A stretch of 64,000 nucleotides of DNA from Chaunax sp. Z400 (Eukaryota; Chordata; Actinopteri; Lophiiformes; Chaunacidae): positions 10,322,855-10,386,854 of the forward strand of contig CM075204.1 in the NCBI GenBank assembly GCA_037577475.1, in the 5' to 3' direction. Below, piece after piece: positions 1 through 10,317 of this stretch. A program made the position numbers and the translations under genes. Numbering within the stretch: position 1 is the stretch's first letter; each line of letters opens with the position of its first letter. The notes beneath the pieces are model-generated. The model did no database searches, was not told the DNA's origin, and worked only from the letters and a program-made list of their open reading frames with translations.

Positions 1-115
1 GCCGCCGGTGGAGGCCACAATGCCACTGTGGATTCAGCATGTGCAACTCCAGCAGTACTTTAGTTCCAAACCCGACTCCAGAGTGAGGAAGTGGAGTGTG
101 GCGGGTTTTTAATTA

Positions 116-863
116 ATGTATATTTAGGTTTAGTCCACCTAATAAAAAAACAAAACAATCCTTAATGCTCAGGATGACTCAGGTTTTATTTAGTGTATAT
201 TTAGGTTTAGTCCACCTAATTAAAAAAAAGACAACCTTCATGCTCAGGATGAGTCAGGTTTTATTTAGTGTATATTTAGGTTTAGTCCACCTAATTAAAA
301 AAAAAGACAACCTTCATGCTCAGGATGAGTCACGTTTTATTTAGTGTATATTTAGGTTTAGTCCACCTAATAAAAAAACAAAACAATCCTTAATGCTCAG
401 GATGAGTCAGGTTTTATTTAGTGTATATTTAGGTTTAGTCCACCTAATAAAAAAAACAACCTTCATGCTCAGGATGAGTCAGGTTTTATTTAGTGTATAT
501 TTAGGTTTAGTCCACCTAATTAAAAAAACAACCTTTAATGCTCAGGATGAGTAAGGTTTTATTTAGTGTATATTTAGGTTTAGTCCACCTAATTAAAAAA
601 AAAGACAACCTTCATGCTCAGGATGAGTCAGGTTTTATTTAGTGTATATTTAGGTTTAGTCCACCTAATAAAAAAACAAAACAATCCTTAATGCTCAGGA
701 TGAGTCAGGTTTTATTTAGTGTATATTTAGGTTTAGTCCACCTAATAAAAAAAACAACCTTCATGCTCAGGATGAGTCAGGTTTTATTTAGTGTATATTT
801 AGGTTTAGTCCACCTAATTAAAAAAACAACCTTTAATGCTCAGGATGAGTCAGGTTTTATTTA
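116..863. repeat. minisatellite with 4-unit higher-order period
   Basis: Ten tandem units of 72-77 bp, each starting (g)tgtatatttaggtttagtcc and ending aggttttattta. They start at 116, 193, 268, 344, 421, 493, 566, 642, 719 and 791. Units 3-6 have lengths 76, 77, 72 and 73, and units 7-10 repeat exactly these lengths in order. The array is therefore partly built from a 298-bp block (268-565 and 566-863) whose copies differ at only two positions that I could see. Confidence 0.97.
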
Positions 864-2259
864 GACTTCTTTGTGGGTGTGGTCTACATTGACGACGCAC
901 TCCTAAAATTAAAATATACATAATTTCTTGGTGTTCCATTGTGAACACTATTCATGGTAGGACTCCTGAAGACATTTTATACCTAATCAGTCTTGAAGGT
1001 CTTTCTTATTGATTATTTATCTGATTCAAAAAGTCACGCTAACGATAGCAGTGATTTGTCAGACTCAGAATAAACCTCCTTTCTGCTGTGTGTATTGATT
1101 ATGTTATTAGAGGCCCTCCTCGCCTCCAGCTTGGGTTTATTTTGATCATCCCTGCATGATGCCATATTGACATATTTTATCATTTACATGTGTTTTCCCC
1201 ACTGCAGCGCTGTTACACTATGAGTGATGGCTTGTCAGACTCAAGAGAGAGTTTGCTAATGATTGGAAAAGTCATTAGTCATTAGTTTGTAATTGCCTGC
1301 TCTTCATCATCTATTGATGAAGCACTTTAGTGCTAATTAATATGAACCAACTTTTTAAATATTTATGTCAAAAGCAATGACTCTGCCTTTTGTTGTTTAC
1401 TGTTAAAAATCAATTTGTCATCTCTTCGTCCAATATTTCCTCTTTCGTTCCTGCAGGTGAAAATCAGTTAAAGACAAGCCAAAGATTTTAACATTGTTAG
1501 AGTTGATGCATATTTTCTGCACAGTTTTCCATAGCATCCTCCAGCAATTTACCTCGTTCCCCAGTCATAGATAAAGCTTGTGTTGAAGACTGTATTGTGA
1601 TGACAATAGACACTCTGACAAGCCTGCAGTGACTGGGAACATTCGTTAGTCGTCATGCCAAGATTTGAGGCGGTAACAGTGTATTTTACAGCACAGTGTC
1701 GCTGTAACAAAATTACAATATAGAAATATGTGTCTTTTAATGCACAAATAATAAAGCTGAAGTCAGGGATAAGTGAAAACTAAACTGACCCATAACAATA
1801 GCTCCACAGGCGATGCATTTTCATGCATGGTGGAGTAAAATTCATATTACAGCATTCCTTGAGGTGATTATTATGATTTGCAAGATTAAGAAGATGCTGG
1901 GTGTATAGCCGAGGCACCTGCTTTATTAATGCAGATTAAAGTGCCTCTCACTTTGAGTATTAGCTTTTACTAATCATTCATAATAAGGAAAAACAGTACC
2001 TTATAAATGTAAAATGATTTTTTCTTTTATGGCTTAAAAAAAAGCATAAATAAATGCTGATCTCTGCTGACTGCAATTTACAAAACAATAACTTCATCCG
2101 CATTTGCAGTTTGCTTGGTTTCTAAAGAACTTGGATATTTAGAGCACTTTTAAGTCTTCTCACACACTATAAATGAAAAGTGCTCCCTGTTGATGTTGGA
2201 AACAGCAGTCGACAATCTCTATTCAGTCTAAATTCAAGGTCTTGCTTGCTTTAGCAGGA
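864..2259. other. intergenic, no gene recognised
   Basis: AT-rich sequence downstream of the minisatellite. No open frame, splice-site pair or repeat family was recognised here. Confidence 0.4.
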
Positions 2260-2999
2260 ATTAAAGGATTTCTATCCAAAGAAGACAGAAGAAGTTGTTC
2301 ATGCATTTATTTTCAGTGGGTTGGTTTATTGTAATGGTCTCTCTACAGGTCTTACTAAAAAAAATCAATCAGACAGCTGCAGCTCATCCAGAACGTTTCT
2401 GCCAGGGTCTTTACCAACACCAAGAATTTAGAGCACATTAAACCGATCCTCACATCACTACACTGACGTCCTGCGTCTCAAAGGATAGATTTTAAAATTC
2501 TACTACTGGTTTATAAAGCACTAAGTGGTCTTTGGTCAAAATACATATCTGATTTACTTGTACGTTACTTGTGCATCCAGACCCGTGAGGTCCTCTGTGG
2601 CTGGTTTGTTCCCAGAATCAGAGCCTAGCAGGCTGAAGCAGCTTTTAGTTTCTCCTCACCTGTGGAACAAACTATCCAAGTTCCTGAGGTCTGCTCAAAA
2701 TGTGAGCTCATATAAATCAGGTCTTAAAATACGATTGTTTACCGCAGCTTTCCCATAAATACAAAACGTTCATCTACTTTTATTTATCTCTATTTAATAT
2801 CTATATGCTCATCCTTGCATTTTTTGAATTATCTTTTATTTGCAATTTCACCGTATTCTAAGATCTTGTTTTTAACGGTCTTTCATGCTCTTAATGTATA
2901 ATCTCTTTTTAATGTTCTTAATGTTTAAATTCAATCTATGCCTCTGTGAAGTACTTTATGTTTCAATGGTGCTGTTTAAATAAACCTGTCTTGTTATCA
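2260..2999 (+). mobile_element. 5'-truncated L2-like LINE, reverse transcriptase C-terminus and tail
   Basis: Broken frames read EEVVHAFIFSGLVYCNGL, YISDLLVRYL and LLVSPHLWNKLSKFLRSAQN followed by SSYKSGLKIRLFTAAFP. These are the closing parts of the reverse transcriptase ORF of teleost L2-type non-LTR elements. The tail has the usual GTGAAGTACTTTATG-like segment and ends TTTAAATAAACCTGTC. Frameshifts and stops show it is dead. Confidence 0.8.
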
Positions 3000-4957
3000 G
3001 TTAATGAAGTTTTCTCAGTGGCAATGAAAATGGAAAAAAACCCCTTTAATGTCCCCTAATCTTCATAATGTAGTCACTGTAACTCACAGCAAGATTTTTT
3101 ATTGTAACCATAACCAAGTAGTCATTTATAACCAAATAGATTTAGTTTTTAACTGTGTTGGAAGGCACATAAAATGAAGCTGTTGAAATATGGCCATCAG
3201 ATTAGAAGATGCATGGACCAAGAGAAGATGCTCCTTGCTGTTTTATTGTCTCTGGGCTTAGCAGAGTGAACAGGCTCTGTGTCCACAGGGTGGGCTGCAG
3301 GCAACCACTCCACAAACCAAGTAGTCCTGACAGTGTATATTTTTCCAAACTCTTTATGTGTGGCCTGGCCTGTCCATTCGGCCTACCTCACAGACCCTCC
3401 TCCTCCTCCAAGGAGCAGCGGTCGGGCCAGGAGGGACCATCTTCTGCTGTTGCATGGTCTGACGTGCATTAGGGCCTGTCCAAATCATAGGCATGACATT
3501 CATTTTTACCAGTCACAGTGTCATTTGCATTCCAAGCCAGGTGCACCTGCACATTGCTGTTTGAACAGCAGCACTCGTCCCATTAAAGGACAGGTATGTG
3601 GTCTTTTGACGGTGGACCGTCTGCCTCTGCTGTCTTCTAATCCTCTGTCCCATTAACAAGTCCATTTTGCTGTGACCTGGCAAAATGCTCCTTCTGATTA
3701 ATAGTGGATCAGATGTAGGTGGATAAAATTATACATCATTATGGAGGAAAACATTAATTACATTACCTGCAGCGATCCCCAGCAGCAGAAACGATAAATG
3801 AGTCTCAGCCGACTGAAAGAAATATCAGAGAATATGCAGCCTCTCTCTCTCTACGGTAAAGTCACTGGTTTGGTTAGCTGGTAAGGAAGAAACCCAGTCC
3901 AAACTGGGCAGGTGAATACTTTCCAACTACCTCCACAGTGAATAGACAAAGGGAAAAAAAGAGCTCACACACATTTAATAAAAAAAAAAAGCTGAATTGA
4001 GCTCATTACAGATGGAAGTTTTTCAAAGCAGGCTTTTCAAAAATAAATAAAATGTTACTTTTAGTGGAAGTGATCAGGAAAGTTACTTTTTTAATTGGGT
4101 AAATAGTAACTAATTCCTGTTTTTTTTTAGGAACCAGCACCTCCAACTACACAAAATGACTTGTTTTCAATCTCCACCACACAAATAGATTATAATGACA
4201 TATTCATTAAAAACCCATCACATGGTTTCAGCTGTGAGCTCTGACCTCCAGCACGTTTGAGTGCATTATTGAGTTGAAATGTGTGAGTAAACGTGAGCAT
4301 GGGGGGGGGACGCGGGGTGAGAGATAAGAGGCTGGTAGTGGCTCCTGCCTGAGAAGATGGACTGTTATGGCCTCATTGATCTGAATCTCTCACAGGGAGT
4401 CCATTCCGATCAATACGGAGAGACGTAGGCAGTAGCACTGCTGCTGTTTGGACCTCTCCCTGTCCCTCCGTCTCTGTTTCTCACTTACACCATTTTCACA
4501 CCGCCCACCTAATTCCCCTCAGACTATCACACAAGCAAATACTTGTTTGCCTTTTGTTATTGACCTGCTGTGGGAAAACAGCAATTTTCCAGACATGGCT
4601 GCTTTAATTATTAGTGTCAAGCAACGATGGCAGTATGTAACGCTACCTGCCACCTCTTCAGAACTGGTTGTTTGTGTGCATATCCTCAGTGTTTCCGCTG
4701 CAGCAGAAACAAGAAGGATTATGAAAAAAGGTGCAAAAATCTGTCCTACTTAACTCCTGACTGGAGGAACTGGTTGAAAGGGCCAAATCATGGGAATAGT
4801 CCTGACGTGGGTCCACATCTCGCACCTCACACGCTCTCAGGAGAGCAAGTGGCTTTGTGTGTGGGCATGAAGGAAGAAAAGAAGGGAAGATTAAAAAGAA
4901 CTAGAGCTTGTTTTTGTTGCATGAAGCTTTATGTAGGAGAGAAAATAGGCATAGACG

Positions 4958-4961
<4 letters not shown>
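3000..4961. other. intergenic, no gene recognised
   Basis: Several short open frames of about 90-130 codons occur at 3209-3656 and 4448-5028, none with recognisable domains or coding character. A short CT run lies near 3841. Confidence 0.4.
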
Positions 4962-5033
<72 letters not shown>

Positions 5034-5144
5034 GGTGAGAAACGCAGTGTGAATGCGAGTGTCCAGGCAATGCCACAGCACCTGTGAAGAAGTCTCTTTG
5101 GGTAGACACATCTTTGAATTGAGGACAACCACCACCTTGTGTGT

Positions 5145-5176
<32 letters not shown>

Positions 5177-5340
5177 GTGGTAGAAGGGTGTTTGCCACCA
5201 TCTCATCTCACCTTTTGTGTCAGGTGGGAAGTGGGAATGAGATAGCGACTCTCGGGGGTGGGTGGGTGGGGGGGGCAGACAAGTATCTGGAGGATAAATC
5301 AACAAGGATGGAGCAAAGCAAAGAAGTGGTGTAAAGAAGT

Positions 5341-5406
<66 letters not shown>
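4962..5406. repeat. cluster of three (TG)n microsatellites
   Basis: Tracts at 4962-5027 (about 33 units, pure), 5138-5179 (interrupted) and 5342-5406 (about 32 units, pure) lie within 450 bp on the same strand. They create spurious Val-Cys and His-Thr open frames. Confidence 0.97.
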
Positions 5407-5407
<1 letters not shown>

Positions 5408-5488
5408 ATAAGGGAGGGGAAACTATTTGTCTCAGGCCCTAAAAATTCATCTTGTATTTGTGGTCATGCTAGACTTAATATTAGTGTA

Positions 5489-6403
5489 TTTCCACTGCGT
5501 AGTGCCGGCTCTATTAGTCTTTTTTGCATTTCCATTAGAGAAAAAGTACCTGGTACCTCGTTAGTACCTCTCCTCCGTTGTGGTTCCAATGAGCTGAGCA
5601 GGTACTAAAAGGTCATGTGAAATGTTACAGACCACTGATTTGTCAATGACCGGCACGAATGGAATATCCTGCACAGCACAAATCAATGGCCGCCACACTC
5701 AAACATCCAAGCTACTTTAGCGATCATTACTTTTTTTTTTATTGCTGCTGCTATATTGAGGAGGTGCAGACGTTCCTGTCTTAAACAGCTGATGAGAGGA
5801 TCAGGAGAGGTGGACGAGAGGCGTTGTGTCACGTTGCAGACTACGGCCACGGCGCCCGTCTGCGGTCCGTGTATCTTTTGGTGATTCAATTTTCGTCTCA
5901 GAAACAGATATCCAAAAACAAAAAAACAAGTGGTTATTTGATTTCTTCATTTTAAAATACAAAAGCCAAAAATGAAATACAAAGTGTAGCAAAAAAAAAA
6001 GGAGTGAAAAAAAAAATAAAAAAAATTTGATTTTAATTTTCTGTTTTGAATAAGAAAAACTAAAATCACTAGAAAACAGAAACAAATAAAAGTCTGTTTT
6101 TTCATTCTCAGAGACCGGGTGCGTTCATCTGGCTTCAGAACAAGAGCGCCAAATGCTAATGTGGGACTGCCGGTGTGCAAGAGTTGCTTGATTAATGAAA
6201 TGATGGACTGTTCAGTGTTCAAATAACCACTCATTTTCCATTTTTTGATATCCATTTCTGAAATGAAAATCGAATTACCAAAAGATACAGACCATCTACC
6301 CTGGGAAGGTACCATCCCGTAATGGAAAACGACCGGCAGAAAAGCACCAGATAGCAAGGAGAGGGGAGTCGAGTCGAGTCTAGCCGGTACTATGCAGTGG
6401 AAA
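5489..6403. mobile_element. non-autonomous inverted-repeat DNA element, 915 bp
   Basis: The termini are 22-bp inverted repeats, 5489-5510 (TTTCCACTGCGTAGTGCC...) and 6382-6403, whose reverse complement begins TTTCCACTGCATAGTACC; they differ at two positions. Further in, a second pair of inverted arms of about 73 bp (5868-5940 and 6221-6292) shares TGTATCTTTTGGT and GTGGTTATTT with moderate divergence. A GAGTC pentamer run sits at about 6366-6380 by the right end. There is no transposase frame. Flanking target duplications are not obvious, so I do not assign a superfamily. Confidence 0.7.
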
Positions 6404-8015
6404 TGCTGCTTTAGTTGCTCTGTATCAGGTTATTTAATACAAATAGACCTTGGTGGCTCTTAGTAGTGGGAGATAATGTTTAAATATCCATTAAAGGAAT
6501 GCAAGTGACAAAGATGACTTTTTATTTAATGTTTCTGCTCTTGTAAAGTATAACTCACACATTTAAACACAGAGGGAGAAATTTGGCAATTGAAGTTGCA
6601 TGAAAATGTTTTAGTCCACTCAGTGCAGTAGAAACAACCTGTAAGTATTGACATAATAGCAGCTTATAAAGTTGATATCATTGACAGACAGTGGAGCTGT
6701 TTACATTGTCATTCATTTGGAGATGTGCTCTAACCAAAGTTACTAAATTCAGATAACCTGAGTCCCTTCAATACTTTGGACTCTGTGGAGTCAAAAAAAA
6801 GCACCAAGACCCAGACTGTGCAGAATGAGCACAGTGTGAAATACCAATCCATCTCTGCAGAGACCTTTGATATGCTGTGTTATTAAATGAAATATCTCAC
6901 TCACATCTGAGCACCCTTTTAAATTTCACACACACTGAGAGCTAGAGAACGAACGAAAAAGCCAGAGCGAAGGAGCGCTGAGGTTTTGGGTGCACTGGCA
7001 TTGATCGAAAAAGAACCACAATTCAAAAGAAATTTTATTGAGCATTTTCACACACAAAAAAAAAAAAATCACATATCTGCTCACATCACAGCTTGTTCGC
7101 GTGCTCGCTCAAATATGGAGGGCACGGCAAAATTGAATAAAAGCTAAAAGTCGAACTGAAATGAAAAATGAATACAGAAATCGGTTTGTACAGTAAGTAT
7201 TCAAGGTAAATGTGAACCATTTGCAAGCCAAGCTAACAAGTCTCAACTTTCTACGGAGTCCCCCAAGTGTTGTATATTTAAAAAAATATTTAAAAAAACA
7301 TGCGTAAATCTTTGTGCTTGCTTTACTAATCTGTGTACCGTTTATAATCCGTGCACATGGATTCCATTCATTCAAGTAATAGGCGCTGGGTTGGAGTGAT
7401 GGCTGGCTGCTGCACCAGTGAGACAAACTAAAGTCTAACGTTATTTATCCATCAAGAGAGACTAGGGTAGTCCATGTTTTCATTCTATATCATGTTTTGA
7501 TATTTGGCTATCTGACATACACCTACAGCTGTCCAGACTTAAATTTGGCCATTATCTGATGATGATGTCAGAGGTCTGGTCTTGGATCATTACATAATGG
7601 GCATTGCTGCTGCTGCCCGTATTTAACAGCATAATACAGTATAGTGCATTTCTTTGTGTCTCCTGAAATCAAGTAATAGTGAGGATCATATCCAATGCAA
7701 AAAAATAAGTTCCTTTCTTGTGGCCCTGATTATAGAATTTTCCTCAGTCTGACTCTCTCTCTTCCTGACATCTGTTGCCAATAATTATGTACGTATTATT
7801 GATAATTATTTACTGTATTATTGATGTGCCAGCTGCACTTAGCATTTTCCCTCCAGTCTGATTATTTAAAAAAAAAAAAAATTATTTTAATATGGTGCCT
7901 TAGGCCTGGCTGGCACTTTGTTATGCTTTTATTTATTATGAAAATATTTTTCATGGATGCAGATTTGAAGGACACAGTTGCAATTTTGTTGTGAATGCAC
8001 AATGATAATTAAGAG
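6404..8015. other. intergenic, no gene recognised
   Basis: AT-rich, with A-runs near 7058 and 7868; no exon or named repeat was recognised. Confidence 0.35.
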
Positions 8016-8130
8016 TCTATTCTATTCTATTCTATTCTATCCTGTCCTATTCCATTACATTCTATTCTATTCTATTCTATCCTGTCCTATTCCATTCCAT
8101 TCCATTCTATTCTATTCTATTCCATTCCAT
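8016..8130. repeat. TCTAT/TCCAT pentanucleotide satellite
   Basis: About 23 units of TCTAT interspersed with TCCAT and TCCTG variants; variant blocks recur, so it has a small internal order. Confidence 0.95.
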
Positions 8131-8286
8131 AAAAATTAAAACCTACTGAACATTATTAAAAAGTGAACTCATTACTTGGATGATGAACAAATTGTACAGG
8201 AATGTTAACACAGTGACACTGATAGCATTACTGACGAATGCATAAGACAACACTACACGAAAAGGTGCTCTTCATTCACTAATTCA

Positions 8287-8334
8287 TGCACATGGATTAG
8301 AAACCCGTGAGAACAGGTTTCTAATCCATGTGCA
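8287..8334. repeat. perfect 19-bp inverted repeat (hairpin)
   Basis: TGCACATGGATTAGAAACC at 8287-8305 is followed by a 10-base loop and its exact reverse complement at 8316-8334. A degraded direct copy of the left arm (TGCACAGATTAGGAAACC) begins at 8331. Confidence 0.95.
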
Positions 8335-9057
8335 CAGATTAGGAAACCAGGCTCACAGATTTACACATGGCTCTTTCTTTTTTCTCATGCGATATTAGGG
8401 GGGCTGCATAACTTTCCAAATGGGCCATATATGGATTTTTCTTTACCTTACAGTAGCTCAAACAACAATAAAGTACTTGCTTTCCTTCAAATGTCAGTTT
8501 GAGTTTGTTTGTGTTGTCAGTCATGTTTGCTAAATTCTTTAGCTTTTTAAATATATTTGGTCATGTCAGAAAACAATCCTCCCTTCCACAGTGTCTGTGT
8601 TGGTCTGCATGCACGTTGCAGAGTGTGTGTATGTATATGAAAGGATTTAAAAGCATCTGACTCTTTGGAAAAAAAAGCATCTTACTATAAAGTGATAAAA
8701 GTGATGGAGTCATGAGAGGATTCAAAAAGAGGAGCAGCCTTTTATGGTGTTAAAAGTTTAGGTGTGTGTGTGTGTGTAAGGCAGAAAGACAGTGAATATC
8801 AGAAATAGCATAGAATGTGTGTGTCTGTGGAGGTTCTTCATGCGTCGGCTGCAGTGAGAGTGCATCAGCAAAATGGCAGTCATGAGGCTAATTGTGATAG
8901 AGCTAACTCATCACATTGGTACCTTCACAAACACATTAACACACACACAGACACACACACACACACCAATGATTACACACCCCTAAAGGGATTTGGGAAA
9001 AACACACTTAGCCCCTACACGGAGACAATTCGCTCCAACATATTAATATGTATGGGG

Positions 9058-10125
9058 TTTAATCCAGTTTTAACGATGCAGAAGCAGGGAGAAGAGCGAG
9101 GAACAAAAGTAAAAGCTGTTGCATTGCCTCTCCAACGGTCCACCTTGAACTACAAACTGAGCTAATGGGGCTAATTTCGAAGCAGTACAATAGATTATCT
9201 CTAATTAAGTTAACAATGTATAATTCTGGCTAATCCCAGGTGATGACTGAGCTGTTAGCCGGAGAGGAGCGAGAGCTCAGAGCCACAGGTGCGGTGCAGC
9301 AGTGCTGAGCCACACCAAATCATTTAGCATCCACTTTGCCTTATTACCCAGAAGCCACTTGGGTCCTGTTAGTGTATTAGCAGAGTGTTCAACTCTTTTC
9401 ATTAGTGTCCCTGGCTCATATCTGGTTTCATCTGGGTCACAGTCAAAACGCTTTTTCTTCCCCCCCAAAAAAGGTCGGATTGTGTGTCTCTTTTTTGTTT
9501 TTTTTTGTTTTTGGTTGTTAAGACTTTTCAGTTTATCAGTGTACATCACAGGCGTTCTTTGTCACCCTTACAAAGCCGTATCTCCTTGGCTGCCGTTCCC
9601 AACAGCATAGGGAGAAATCCTCTTAAATCTCTCCTTCACGGCAGCATAAAAGCCTCGCTGCCTGCGGCCGAGTCCAGCTCAGTCCAGTTCGGCTCCGTTT
9701 CATCTTTGCACCAAGATTGCTTGAGATCCTCTGAGCTTCAGCGTCTTCATTTTTCGTAAAGTTCATACATACAACCCTGAAACGTTGGTTTGAATGAGGC
9801 AGTGCTAGCACTAGCAGCTGTAGCATAACGTATGTTAGGTTTGTTACAGCTGCATGAGGCAATTTTACACACGGCAGCTTCAAAAGAAGGAAATCATTCA
9901 ATTTCTGTAACAAAACAAAAAAATCATACAATGTAACTTCTCTTAAGATGCCTTTTCTGCTTCTATAAGGATTTTTTTTCTTCAGTCCATCTCATCTTAT
10001 GCATAGATGATAGGATAGCAAACACATGACAAACGGATGTAACGCCAGCGATTGAGATGTGATGCATGCATTTTCCCATAGGAACTGCTATTTGTTTTCC
10101 GGCAGCCTCGTGTCCCATCCAGCTC
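9058..10125 (-). other. cerk: probable cerk 3' untranslated region
   Basis: Sequence directly after the cerk stop. No AATAAA on the transcribed strand was seen within the first 2 kb. The variant ATTAAA at 9063-9058 is the nearest candidate polyadenylation signal, and overlapping AATAAA hexamers lie at 7937-7928. The true 3' end is undetermined. Confidence 0.3.
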
Positions 10126-10264
10126 TCAGTTCATTGACAAGTGCAAGCTTGGCTCCAGGGCCCACAGTGTATAAGGGTCTTCAAACACACGCTGCTGCTG
10201 CTGCTGCTGCTGCTGCTCCTCCTCAATACCGCGGGCAAACAGCCGGATCAACTGGCACTGGACA
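10126..10264 (-). CDS. cerk: cerk last coding exon with glutamine tract and stop
   Basis: Starts with the base completing a serine, then VQCQLIRLFARGIEE, matching human VHCQLVRLFARGIEE. After a third glutamate come eight CAG codons (10215-10192), then RVFEDPYTLWALEPSLHLSM, a final Asn and TGA at 10128-10126. Human CERK has only about eight residues after GIEE, so the tract and the 21 residues behind it are an extension. The acceptor is ctctctgcag and a long (TG)n lies about 20 nt before it. Confidence 0.88.
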
Positions 10265-10282
10265 CTGCAGAGAGGACGAGTG

Positions 10283-10317
<35 letters not shown>

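Noticed and set aside
116..863. CRISPR-like array.
   Set aside because: Units are contiguous with no unique spacers and the genome is a vertebrate; it is a minisatellite.
2525..2758. 77-codon frame as an independent gene.
   Set aside because: It is the last part of a broken L2-like reverse transcriptase ORF with the LINE tail behind it.
4627..5028. Open frames ending in long Val-Cys or His-Thr runs (also 4901-5305 and 63544-63900).
   Set aside because: They are translations of (TG)n microsatellites, not genes.
1..9057. Expected downstream neighbour gene (such as gramd4) in the first 9 kb.
   Set aside because: No exon with recognisable homology and splice sites was found on either strand.
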